Shown: positions 1 to 5,532, counted from the first letter of the stretch. The stretch: DNA of 5,616 bases from Cellulomonas sp. (GCA_031178805.1 JAPSIJ010000175.1:1-5616), one strand, 5' to 3'. Numbers and translations: made by a program. The notes: a model not told the origin generated them from the sequence alone.

Positions 1-238
1 AAAGTCCCCGCAGCCCCGGTGACGAGGACTGCGAGCAGTGGCTCCCTAGATGACGCCAGGGTCTGAGTCGGAAGCTAGCTCAGGCTGACGGACTTCGAGG
101 CTCGCTCAGGCGGCGAGGGCGAAGTCGGTGCGCTTGTTATCGGCACCTATGGGTTTACACGGAGCGTTAGCGAGATAACCGTGTGTCCTCGGCCCGCTTC
201 TCCTGGCTCGACGATCACCGTCGAAACCGATCACCCCC
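1..238 (-). ncRNA. ssrA: tmRNA (transfer-messenger RNA), 5' part; 3' end cut by window edge
   Basis: This RNA rescues stalled ribosomes: it enters with SmpB, its alanyl-tRNA-like end accepts the nascent chain, and its internal frame adds a degradation tag. On the minus strand the 5' end reads GGGGGTGATCGGTTTCGAC (238 down to 220), the conserved start of bacterial tmRNA including the GGTTTCGAC block. It is followed by an AGAAGCGGGCC-like stretch and a CTAACGCTCC...AAACCCATAG region just before the tag frame (144-106). After the tag stop, segments such as AGTCCGTCAGCCTGAG and CCCTGGCGTCATCTAGGGAG resemble the pseudoknot region of actinobacterial tmRNAs as I recall them from Mycobacterium. The 3' half of the tRNA-like domain, ending in CCA, would lie beyond position 1. 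The 5' end is set by analogy and could be off by a base or two. The gene upstream is divergent, so ssrA is not cotranscribed with a gene on that side. ORFs on either strand here should be ignored. Confidence 0.94.
106..144 (-). other. tmRNA tag-peptide reading frame (ADNKRTDFALAA, stop TGA)
   Basis: Reading the minus strand from the GCC resume codon at 144-142 gives Ala-Asp-Asn-Lys-Arg-Thr-Asp-Phe-Ala-Leu-Ala-Ala, then TGA at 108-106. The ALAA end is the hallmark of SsrA degrons seen by ClpXP and related proteases. The AD...DFALAA pattern matches actinobacterial tags such as the mycobacterial ADSHQRDYALAA. It has no start codon of its own, as expected, because translation resumes here after trans-transfer. 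The choice of GCC as resume codon is by alignment to known tags. Confidence 0.92.
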
Positions 239-245
239 ATGTGGA

Positions 246-254
246 GTTGTCAAC
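246..254. promoter_or_regulatory. TTGACA / GTTG-N-CAAC element just upstream of ssrA
   Basis: On the minus strand a perfect TTGACA (253-248) sits nine bases upstream of the predicted mature 5' end of tmRNA. It is embedded in the small inverted repeat GTTG-T-CAAC. As a -35 box it would need a -10 around 230-225, inside the mature RNA, where the sequence is TCGGTT and does not fit. A TATGCT hexamer on the minus strand (307-302) is an alternative -10 and would give a leader of about 55-60 bases for processing. Neither assignment is settled. Confidence 0.25.
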
Positions 255-303
255 CGCCGCGCTCGCCGTCCGGTCTCCCGGCCGTCGCCCGCAGCGGGTC
301 CAG

Positions 304-388
304 CATACGGGTCCAACGCCGGCCGGCGCACGGTCATTCCCGGCGGGCGCGCGCGCGGCGGACGCGGCACCATACGGGCCTGACGCCG
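304..388 (+). repeat. Imperfect 18-bp direct repeat in the ssrA/DUF6328 intergenic region
   Basis: CATACGGGTCCAACGCCG at 304-321 recurs as CATACGGGCCTGACGCCG at 371-388, with 15 of 18 bases identical and 67 bp from start to start. Both copies lie between the divergent ssrA and DUF6328-like genes. The function is unknown: they could be a pair of protein-binding sites or a chance/duplication relic in G+C-rich sequence. Confidence 0.4.
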
Positions 389-430
389 CCGACCCCCTCC
401 CCCTGCGACGGCCCGGACGAAGGACCCACC

Positions 431-928
431 ATGACCGAGCACGCCGCCGCGCACCCCTCCCGCGAGCGCCACGAGACGACCACCGAGCGGATGGACCGGA
501 ACTGGAACGAGCTGCTGCAGGAGCTGCGCGTCGCGCAGACCGGCGTGCAGATCCTCACCGGGTTCCTGCTGACCGTGCCGTTCCAGCAGCGGTTCGGCGA
601 CCTGGACGAGTACCAGCGGGGCGTCTACCTGGTGCTGGTGGTGCTGGCGGTGGCGGCGACCGGCTTCATCGTCGCCCCGGTGTCGCTGCACCGGATCCTG
701 TTCCGCCGGGGCCTGAAGCGCGAGCTCGTGGAGTCCGCGGACACGCTCGCGCAGACCGGGCTGGCGGTGCTCGGGCTGGTGCTGGCGGGGGCGTCGCTCC
801 TGCTGTTCGACGTGGTGGTCGACCGCGCGGCGGGCCTCTGGGCGGGCGGCGCGGTGCTGCTGGGGCTGGCGCTGGTGTGGGTGGCCCTGCCGTGGCGGCT
901 GTCGCGGCGCGCGGACGCGGAGGACTGA
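431..928 (+). CDS. Small four-helix membrane protein, DUF6328-like
   Basis: This is a 165-residue integral membrane protein of unknown function. A polar, charged N-terminus (1-22) leads into a conserved-looking block RNWNELLQELRVAQTGVQILTGFLL (23-47). Hydrophobic helices follow at about 35-52, 65-84, 107-129 and 134-154, and the tail is short and charged. The block and the later APVSLHRILFRRGLK segment (82-96) match my memory of actinobacterial DUF6328 proteins; this is recognition, not a database result. The ATG at 431 is chosen because GAAGGA (419-424) lies six bases upstream and everything earlier overlaps intergenic DNA or tmRNA; Met21 is a less likely alternative. No clear -10 box was found upstream. 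The gene ends one base from the stop of the convergent TetR gene, and nothing links it functionally to its neighbours. Confidence 0.88.
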   Translation: MTEHAAAHPSRERHETTTERMDRNWNELLQELRVAQTGVQILTGFLLTVPFQQRFGDLDEYQRGVYLVLVVLAVAATGFIVAPVSLHRILFRRGLKRELVESADTLAQTGLAVLGLVLAGASLLLFDVVVDRAAGLWAGGAVLLGLALVWVALPWRLSRRADAED

Positions 929-929
929 C

Positions 930-1748
930 TCAGCCGGCGAGCAGCCGCTCGATGATCCGGGCCCCCGCCGCCGGGGACATGTCGGGCGAGCCGGTGAGCC
1001 GCCCCTCCAGGGTGGCGACGTTCAGCACGCTGACCACGGCGAGCGCCGTGTCGCGGTCGTCCTGGGTCGGCACGACGTCGGCGCCGGTGGCGCCCCGCTG
1101 CCGGGCCCGGAGCCGGGCGACCTGCGCCGCGGCCACCTCGAACGAGCGCACGTGCAGGTCGGCGAGCTCGCCGGCCGCGTCGGGGTTCCGCAGCCCGTAG
1201 GTGAGGAACTCCAGGGACAGCAGCAGCTTGGGGTCGTCCTGGGCGGCGGTCAGCCAGGCGGTGAGCTCCTCGACGTCGAGGCCGTCGTCGGTGACGCCCG
1301 GCAGGTCGAGCGCGGGGTCCTCGAGCGCGATGCCGAGCCGCTCGCGGGCCAGCGCCATCATCACCGCGCTCTTCGACGGGAAGTGCGCGTACAGCGCGCC
1401 CTTGGTGTAGCCGGCCTCGGCGGCGATGTCGCCGACCGAGGCGCCCTCGTACCCCTTCGCGGCGATCACCCGGGCCGCGGCGTCGAGCAGGTCCGCGCGG
1501 GTGCGGTCGACCCGCTCGCGGCGGCGCTCGTCGGCGCGGACGGAGCCGGCGCGCTTGGCGACGTTGTCCGAGGCGTCGGCGAGCCCGCGGGACGCCTCCC
1601 GCAGCGAGGCCGCGAGCGCCTCCCCCACCTCGGGCACGACGTCGTGCACCTGCTTGCCGAGCATCCGGGTGAGCGCGGCGGTGGCGTCGGCGAGCGCGCG
1701 GGTGGCGGCGCCGAGGGAGTCCTGGGAGTCGGGCTCGGGTCGGGACAT
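930..1748 (-). CDS. TetR/AcrR-family transcriptional regulator with long N-terminal extension
   Basis: A 272-residue DNA-binding repressor, probably controlling the divergent ABC exporter and itself. The TetR_N helix-turn-helix lies at about 80-127: TRADLLDAAARVIAAKGYEGASVGDIAAEAG, then the recognition helix YTKGALYAHFPSK (114-126), which is close to family consensus. The ligand-binding and dimerisation half (about 135-272) is divergent, as usual, so the inducer cannot be read. Residues 1-75 are an Ala-rich, probably helical extension not typical of TetR proteins, which normally begin 10-20 residues before the HTH and total about 190-220 residues. The ATG at 1748 is preferred because a TAGGCT -10 box ends six bases upstream, which fits a leaderless mRNA, and no Shine-Dalgarno is visible. 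Met29 would be an internal alternative. Confidence in family is high, in the start moderate. Confidence 0.93.
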   Translation of the reverse strand: MSRPEPDSQDSLGAATRALADATAALTRMLGKQVHDVVPEVGEALAASLREASRGLADASDNVAKRAGSVRADERRRERVDRTRADLLDAAARVIAAKGYEGASVGDIAAEAGYTKGALYAHFPSKSAVMMALARERLGIALEDPALDLPGVTDDGLDVEELTAWLTAAQDDPKLLLSLEFLTYGLRNPDAAGELADLHVRSFEVAAAQVARLRARQRGATGADVVPTQDDRDTALAVVSVLNVATLEGRLTGSPDMSPAAGARIIERLLAG

Positions 1749-1754
1749 GCGCCC

Positions 1755-1760
1755 AGCCTA
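1755..1760 (-). promoter_or_regulatory. Probable -10 box of the tetR promoter (leaderless transcript)
   Basis: On the minus strand TAGGCT (1760-1755) fits the actinobacterial TANNNT -10 and is followed by six bases and the ATG at 1748. Transcription would therefore start at or next to the start codon. The expected -35 position (about 1783-1778) falls inside the palindrome at 1769-1784, which would give autorepression. No good TTGACA is seen. Confidence 0.55.
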
Positions 1761-1768
1761 CCGCCCGC

Positions 1769-1784
1769 CGTACCGATCGGTACG
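1769..1784. promoter_or_regulatory. TetR operator 1: perfect 16-bp palindrome
   Basis: CGTACCGATCGGTACG is a perfect palindrome with core TACC-GATC-GGTA. It overlaps the spacer and -35 region of the predicted tetR promoter. Size, symmetry and placement next to a TetR gene are typical of a TetR-dimer site, and it is the best of three related sites in this 135-bp region. Confidence 0.75.
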
Positions 1785-1806
1785 AGAGCGCGTCGCCATC
1801 AAGCAC

Positions 1807-1820
1807 ATACCCCCTGGTAT
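1807..1820. promoter_or_regulatory. Possible operator 2: ATACC-N4-GGTAT
   Basis: ATACCCCCTGGTAT keeps the outer TACC-N4-GGTA arms of operator 1 with a different centre (CCCT instead of GATC). It covers the expected -35 position of the predicted exporter promoter (-10 at 1838-1843), so a bound repressor would block polymerase. Its centre is 37 bp from operator 1 and 44 bp from operator 3. It may be a weaker site for the same regulator or a site for another protein. Confidence 0.5.
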
Positions 1821-1834
1821 CCGGTGTCACGTGC

Positions 1835-1843
1835 TGCTACGTT
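1835..1843 (+). promoter_or_regulatory. Probable extended -10 of the ABC exporter operon
   Basis: TGCTACGTT combines a TGn extension with a TANNNT hexamer (1838-1843). Transcription would start near 1850 and leave a leader of about 34 bases with a good ribosome site before the ATG at 1884. The -35 region (around 1814-1819, CTGGTA) is poor, which an extended -10 could offset. Confidence 0.45.
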
Positions 1844-1850
1844 CCGTCAT

Positions 1851-1864
1851 GTACCGATCGGAAT
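1851..1864. promoter_or_regulatory. TetR operator 3: imperfect palindrome at the exporter start site
   Basis: GTACCGATCGGAAT shares the first eleven bases of the operator 1 core and differs only in its right arm (GGAA for GGTA). The inner eight bases CCGATCGG are perfectly symmetrical. It sits at about the predicted transcription start of the exporter operon, 81 bp centre to centre from operator 1. This is a classic position for steric repression. Confidence 0.65.
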
Positions 1865-1883
1865 GTGACGAGGGAGGGACGCG

Positions 1884-2843
1884 ATGGGCGACGACGTGCT
1901 CACGGTCCGCGGGCTGCGCAAGCGGTACCGCGGACGCCGGGGCGTGCAGGCGAACGACGGCATCGACCTGGACGTGGCCGCGGGCCAGGTGGTGGGCCTG
2001 CTGGGCCACAACGGCGCGGGCAAGACCACGCTGGTGAACCAGGTGGTCGGGCTCGTGCTGCCCGACGCGGGCACGATCCGCCTCGACGGGGTGGACGCCG
2101 TGGCGCAGCCGCACCTGGCGCGGGAGCGCACGTCCATCCAGGCGCAGGCGAACGTGCCGATCACCGGCCTCACCCCCCGCCGGGCGATCGAGCTGGTGGG
2201 CCGGATCCGCGGCGGGGACCGGGCCGCGGTCCGCACCCGCACCGCGGGGCTGCTGGAGTCGCTGGACCTCGGGCCCTGGGCCGACACCCCTGCCGAGAAG
2301 GTGTCCGGCGGCATCGCCCGGCTGACCGCGTTCGCGATGACCGTGGTGCAGCCGGGGCGGCTGGTCGTCCTGGACGAGCCGACCAACGACGTGGACCCGG
2401 TGCGGCGCCGCCTGCTCTGGGCGCACATCCGCGACCTGGCCGACGAGGGCCGGGCGGTGCTGCTGGTGACGCACAACGTGCGCGAGGCCGAGCGGGTCGT
2501 CGACCGGCTCGTGGTGCTGGACCGCGGCGTGGTGCTCGCCGACGACACCCCGGCCGGCCTGACCGCGCCCCTGCAGGACGCGCTCACCGTCGAGGTCGAC
2601 CTGCCGGCGTCGGCCACCGGCGTGGACTGGCACCCGGCGGTGCGCCCCGGTGCCACCGCGCGCGGGCGGGCCGCGGGCACGGTGCCCGCCGCAGCGGCGG
2701 CCGAGGTCGTGCGCTGGGCGCAGGCGGAGGTCGCGGCCGGGCGGCTGGAGCGGTACGGGCTCACGCCGGCCTCGCTCGAGGACGTGTACGTCGCCCTGGT
2801 CGGCCGGCCGCACGAGGCGCAGCAGGCGGAGGTGGCGGCGTGA
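1884..2843 (+). CDS. ABC-2 type exporter, ATP-binding subunit
   Basis: A 319-residue ATPase that would power export by the membrane partner encoded next. Visible motifs in order: Walker A GHNGAGKT (41-48, Lys47), Q-loop Gln88 in SIQAQAN, signature VSGGIAR (140-146), Walker B LVVLDE (160-165, catalytic Glu165), D-loop region TNDVD (167-171) in place of the commoner xGLD, and H-loop His197 in VLLVTHNVREAE. Residues from about 230 on form the C-terminal extension usual in drug- and polyketide-exporter ATPases of the DrrA/CcmA type, ending in the SLEDVYVALVGR motif. The ATG at 1884 is preceded by GAGGGAGGGA (1870-1879). The substrate cannot be inferred; antibiotic, toxin or lipid export are all possible. 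The TetR gene and operators upstream suggest ligand-induced expression. Confidence 0.95.
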   Translation: MGDDVLTVRGLRKRYRGRRGVQANDGIDLDVAAGQVVGLLGHNGAGKTTLVNQVVGLVLPDAGTIRLDGVDAVAQPHLARERTSIQAQANVPITGLTPRRAIELVGRIRGGDRAAVRTRTAGLLESLDLGPWADTPAEKVSGGIARLTAFAMTVVQPGRLVVLDEPTNDVDPVRRRLLWAHIRDLADEGRAVLLVTHNVREAERVVDRLVVLDRGVVLADDTPAGLTAPLQDALTVEVDLPASATGVDWHPAVRPGATARGRAAGTVPAAAAAEVVRWAQAEVAAGRLERYGLTPASLEDVYVALVGRPHEAQQAEVAA

Positions 2844-3574
2844 GCGCGCTCCAGCAGACGCTGCTGCTCACGCAGTGGCAGTTCCGGCGGCAGGCGGTGA
2901 TGCTCCCGCTGCTCGTGGTGGTGCAGGCGTTCCTGGCGATCGCCACGGTCCTCGGGTTCGGTCTGGTGATCGGCGACCCGCCGCCGGAGCAGGCGCTCTA
3001 CCTGGCCACCGGCGCCCCGACCATCACCCTCGTCATGGTCGGCCTCGTGATGACGCCCCAGATGCTGTCCCAGGCCCGCACCGAGGGCAGCCTCGACTGG
3101 ATGCGCACTCTGCCGGTGCCGCGGCCGCTGTTCCTGGTCAGCGACCTGCTGGTGTGGACGCTGATCGCGCTCCCCGGCATGGTGCTCGGCATCCTCACCG
3201 GCGTGCTGCGGTTCGACGTGGACCTGTCCGTGGCGCCCTGGTTCCTCCCGGCCGCCCTGCTGGTGTCGCTGACCGCCGCCGCGGTCGGGTACGGCATGGC
3301 GTCGCTGCTGCGGCCCGCGCTCGCCATGCTGATGAGCCAGGTGCTGGTGTTCGTGATCCTGCTGTTCACCCCGGTCAGCTACCCGTCCGACCGGATGCCG
3401 GACTGGCTGCGGACCGCGCACGAGTGGCTGCCGTTCGAGCCGATGGCCCAGCTGATCCGGTCGGGGCTGGCCAGCGACGCGTTCAGCATGCCGGGACGGT
3501 CCCTGGTCGTGCTGCTCGCGTGGAGCGCGGCCGCCCTGGCGGGGGCCACCTGGGCGCTGCGCCGGCGCGCGTGA
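2840..3574 (+). CDS. ABC-2 type exporter, membrane permease subunit
   Basis: A 244-residue membrane protein forming the export channel with the preceding ATPase. The start is GTG at 2840, overlapping the ATPase stop as GTGA, with GGAGG at 2828-2832 seven bases upstream; this signals translational coupling and equal subunit supply. About six hydrophobic segments are seen near residues 21-44, 60-78, 100-122, 134-156, 160-180 and 221-240. The cytoplasmic ARTEGSLDWMRTLPVPRPLFL stretch (79-99) and the late block TPVSYPSDRMPDWLRTAHEWLPFEPMAQLIR (177-207) are characteristic of ABC2_membrane proteins. The length fits a half-transporter that works as a dimer. The C-terminus is a short Arg-rich cytoplasmic end. 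Confidence 0.93.
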   Translation: MSALQQTLLLTQWQFRRQAVMLPLLVVVQAFLAIATVLGFGLVIGDPPPEQALYLATGAPTITLVMVGLVMTPQMLSQARTEGSLDWMRTLPVPRPLFLVSDLLVWTLIALPGMVLGILTGVLRFDVDLSVAPWFLPAALLVSLTAAAVGYGMASLLRPALAMLMSQVLVFVILLFTPVSYPSDRMPDWLRTAHEWLPFEPMAQLIRSGLASDAFSMPGRSLVVLLAWSAAALAGATWALRRRA

Positions 3575-3577
3575 GTG

Positions 3578-3595
3578 CCGGGCGGGGGCGCCCGG
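3578..3595 (+). terminator. GC-rich hairpin after the exporter operon
   Basis: CCGGGCG-GGGG-CGCCCGG forms a perfect 7-bp stem with a 4-base loop, three bases after the permease stop. No U-tract follows, so it would be a U-less intrinsic terminator or simply an mRNA 3'-end hairpin. A promoter-like box follows within ten bases, which fits a transcription boundary here. Confidence 0.4.
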
Positions 3596-3603
3596 GGCGT
3601 GCC

Positions 3604-3609
3604 TAGGAT
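3604..3609 (+). promoter_or_regulatory. Probable -10 box of the phosphatase gene
   Basis: TAGGAT ends seven bases before the ATG at 3617, as expected for a leaderless actinobacterial transcript. The embedded AGGA (3605-3608) could also serve as a weak Shine-Dalgarno, so the two readings cannot be separated by sequence alone. No clear -35 is present. Confidence 0.45.
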
Positions 3610-3616
3610 CGCGGGC

Positions 3617-4351
3617 ATGCCCCTGGAGACCACCGCCGCCGCCGGCGTCCCGACCGACGCCGGGGGCGCCCCCGCCGGCACCACGACGCTCTACCTGGTG
3701 CGGCACGGGCGCACGGAGTTCAACGCGGCCGGCCGGTTGCAGGGCTGGTGCGACTCCCCGCTGACGACCGAGGGGCTGCGCGGCGTCCGGGCCACCGCCC
3801 GGGTGCTCGCGGACCGCGCGTTCACCGCCGCCTACGCGAGCCCCCTGGGCCGCACGGTCGCCACGGCGCGCGAGCTGCTGGCCGAGCACCCGGACGTCGA
3901 GCTCACCTGCGACGACGGGCTGCGCGAGGTGCACTTCGGCGAGCTGGAGGAGCGCCCGGAGCGGGACCTGCTGGCGCTCGGCGACCCCGGGGCGATCTTC
4001 GGCGGCATCCTCACCGGCACGTACCCCGGCTTCCCCGGGGCCGAGCCCACGGCCGCGTACCTGGACCGGGTGGCCGACGCGTTCGGGCGGATCGAGCAGG
4101 CGCACGCCGGCGGCGGCGAGGTGCTGGTGGTCAGCCACGGCGTGACGCTGCTGGCGTACCTGTCGATGGCCGGGACGGTGCCGATGGAGCCGCTGCCCAA
4201 CGCCAGCGTCTCCACCGTGCGGATCGGCCCGGACGGCGAGCGCACCGTGCACGCGATCGGCGTGGACCCGGCCGTGCAGGGCGCGCCGGGGCTGCCCGTG
4301 CCGGACACGCAGCAGCCGGTGCGGTCGCCGGAGCGGCCCGACGCGGGCTGA
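3617..4351 (+). CDS. Histidine phosphatase family protein (phosphoglycerate-mutase superfamily)
   Basis: A 244-residue cytoplasmic enzyme that should transfer or remove phosphate through a phosphohistidine. The fold's key residues are present: RHG box LYLVRHGRTEFN (25-36; Arg29, nucleophile His30), Arg79 in YASPLGRTVATA, the acid Glu104 in LREVHFGELEE, and the second histidine His174 in VVSHGVTLLAYL. The length suits the cofactor-dependent-mutase-like/broad phosphatase branch (CobC, GpmB, PhoE kinds), but the true substrate cannot be read, so no symbol is given. The ATG at 3617 follows the TAGGAT box; a GTG at 3575 in the same frame would add 14 residues across the hairpin and is unlikely. 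Residues 1-21 are Ala/Gly/Pro-rich and probably disordered. There is no clear functional tie to the exporter upstream. Confidence 0.92.
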   Translation: MPLETTAAAGVPTDAGGAPAGTTTLYLVRHGRTEFNAAGRLQGWCDSPLTTEGLRGVRATARVLADRAFTAAYASPLGRTVATARELLAEHPDVELTCDDGLREVHFGELEERPERDLLALGDPGAIFGGILTGTYPGFPGAEPTAAYLDRVADAFGRIEQAHAGGGEVLVVSHGVTLLAYLSMAGTVPMEPLPNASVSTVRIGPDGERTVHAIGVDPAVQGAPGLPVPDTQQPVRSPERPDAG

Positions 4352-4396
4352 CCCGCTCTTCCCGACCGCCCCCTGGCCGCGCACCGCCCGGGCCAG
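4343..4396 (+). terminator. Two weak hairpins between phosphatase and ligase genes
   Basis: GCGGG-CTGA-CCCGC (4343-4356) has the phosphatase stop codon in its loop and is followed by TCTTCCC. Further on, CTGGCC (4373-4378) pairs with GGCCAG (4391-4396) across 12 bases and ends where the ligase -10 box begins. Either could help end the phosphatase transcript, but short GC stems are common by chance at this base composition. Confidence 0.2.
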
Positions 4397-4402
4397 CAGG
4401 AT
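4397..4402 (+). promoter_or_regulatory. Possible -10 box of the ligase gene
   Basis: CAGGAT ends six bases before the ATG at 4409, the same geometry as the boxes before tetR and the phosphatase gene, which hints at a leaderless transcript. It lacks the first T of TANNNT, and AGGA (4398-4401) could instead act as a weak Shine-Dalgarno. Confidence 0.35.
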
Positions 4403-4408
4403 GGGCGC

Positions 4409-5488
4409 ATGGACCTGCCCGTGATGCCGCCCGTGTCGCCGATGCTGGCCAAGGCCGTGCCCGAGATCCCCGACCTCGGCCACACCGAGCCCAAGTGGGA
4501 CGGGTTCCGCACGATCGTGTTCCGGGACGGCGACGAGGTCGTGCTCGGCAGCCGCAACGAGAAGCCGATGACCCGGTACTTCCCCGAGCTGGTGGAGTCG
4601 ATCCGGGCGAACACCCCGGAGCGGTGCGTGCTCGACGGGGAGATCGTGATCGTCTCGGGCGACCGGCTGGACTTCGACGCCCTGCAGCAGCGGATCCACC
4701 CGGCCGAGAGCCGGGTGCGGCTGCTGGCGCAGCAGACGCCGGCCTCGTTCGTCGGGTTCGACCTGCTGGCGCTCGGCGACGACGACCTGATGGGCACGCC
4801 GTTCCGCGACCGCCGGGCGCGCCTGGTGGACGCGCTCGGCAGCAGCGCCACCGGCCCGGACGCCCCGGTGCACCTCACCCCGGCGACCGCCGACCTCGCG
4901 CAGGCCCGGGAGTGGTTCACCCGGTTCGAGGGCGCCGGGTTGGACGGCGTCGTGGCCAAGCCGCTGGACGGCGTGTACCAGCCGGACAAGCGGACGATGT
5001 CCAAGGTGAAGCACGCCCGCACGGCCGACTGCGTCGTGGCGGGGTTCCGCTGGCACAAGTCCGGGCCCGTGCTCGGCTCCCTGCTGCTGGGCCTGTGGAC
5101 CGACGACGGCCGGCTGCAGCACGTCGGCGTCGCGGCCTCGTTCCCGATGGCGCGGCGCAAGGCCCTGGTCGAGGAGCTCGCGCCGCTGCGCGAGGGCGAC
5201 CTGTCGGGACACCCGTGGGCGGACTGGGCCGACCAGTCGGCGCACGGCGACAAGCGGATGCCCGGGGCGGTCAGCCGGTGGAACGCCAGCAAGGACCTGT
5301 CGTTCGTGCCGCTGCGCCCGGAGCTGGTCGTGGAGGTCGCCTACGACCACATGGAGGGCGACCGGTTCCGGCACACCGCGCAGTTCCGCCGGTGGCGCCC
5401 GGACCGCGACCCGGCGACGTGCACCTACGCCCAGCTCGAGGAGCCGGTCGGCTTCCGGCTCTCGGAGATCCTCGCGCCGCCCGCCTGA
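4409..5488 (+). CDS. ligC: ATP-dependent DNA ligase, LigC type
   Basis: A 359-residue enzyme that seals DNA nicks through ligase-AMP and DNA-adenylate intermediates. The nucleotidyltransferase motifs run in order: motif I EPKWDGFR with adenylated Lys29, SRNEKPMTRYFPEL (48-61, motif Ia region), motif III LDGEIVI (75-81), motif IIIa FVGFDLLALG (114-123), motif IV LDGVVAKPLD (178-187), and motif V SKVKHARTADCVVAGFRW (198-215; Lys199, Lys201). The OB-fold domain follows and ends with RFRHTAQFRRWRPDRDP (319-335), the probable motif VI. The length equals mycobacterial LigC proteins. There is no polymerase or nuclease domain, so it is not full LigD, and no Ku gene is visible. LigC enzymes act in backup end joining and repair rather than replication, which uses the NAD-dependent LigA. 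The symbol is given by family resemblance. Confidence 0.95.
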   Translation: MDLPVMPPVSPMLAKAVPEIPDLGHTEPKWDGFRTIVFRDGDEVVLGSRNEKPMTRYFPELVESIRANTPERCVLDGEIVIVSGDRLDFDALQQRIHPAESRVRLLAQQTPASFVGFDLLALGDDDLMGTPFRDRRARLVDALGSSATGPDAPVHLTPATADLAQAREWFTRFEGAGLDGVVAKPLDGVYQPDKRTMSKVKHARTADCVVAGFRWHKSGPVLGSLLLGLWTDDGRLQHVGVAASFPMARRKALVEELAPLREGDLSGHPWADWADQSAHGDKRMPGAVSRWNASKDLSFVPLRPELVVEVAYDHMEGDRFRHTAQFRRWRPDRDPATCTYAQLEEPVGFRLSEILAPPA

Positions 5489-5532
5489 GGCGGCCGCCGG
5501 ACGTTCCCCGCGCGCTCGCACCGGCCCGCTCG

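Noticed and set aside
181..1200. A 339-codon plus-strand open frame at the left side
   Set aside because: It begins inside the tmRNA, runs out of frame through the DUF6328-like gene and antisense to tetR, and is Arg/Ala/Pro/Gly-rich as expected of a shadow frame.
1807..1820. A CsoR-type copper-sensor site (ATACCCCC...GGTAT)
   Set aside because: It has the ATACCCC arm but lacks the matching G-tract, no CsoR or copper gene is present, and the TACC-N4-GGTA arms match the neighbouring TetR-type sites better.
1828..1833. CACGTG hexamer palindrome in the exporter promoter
   Set aside because: A six-base palindrome is expected by chance in this length, and it shares no pattern with the other operators.
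1152..1868. A 238-codon plus-strand open frame opposite tetR
   Set aside because: It is antisense to the HTH-containing regulator and runs through the operator region; it has no recognisable domain.
5489..5498. GGCGGCCGCC palindrome after the ligase stop as a terminator
   Set aside because: A self-complementary decamer leaves no loop when folded and has no U-tract; it is likely a chance product of the base composition.
1847..5521. A 1224-codon minus-strand open frame across the exporter, phosphatase and ligase genes
   Set aside because: It is antisense to four well-supported genes, is rich in Arg/His/Gln/Gly without any domain pattern, and results from high G+C content removing stop codons.
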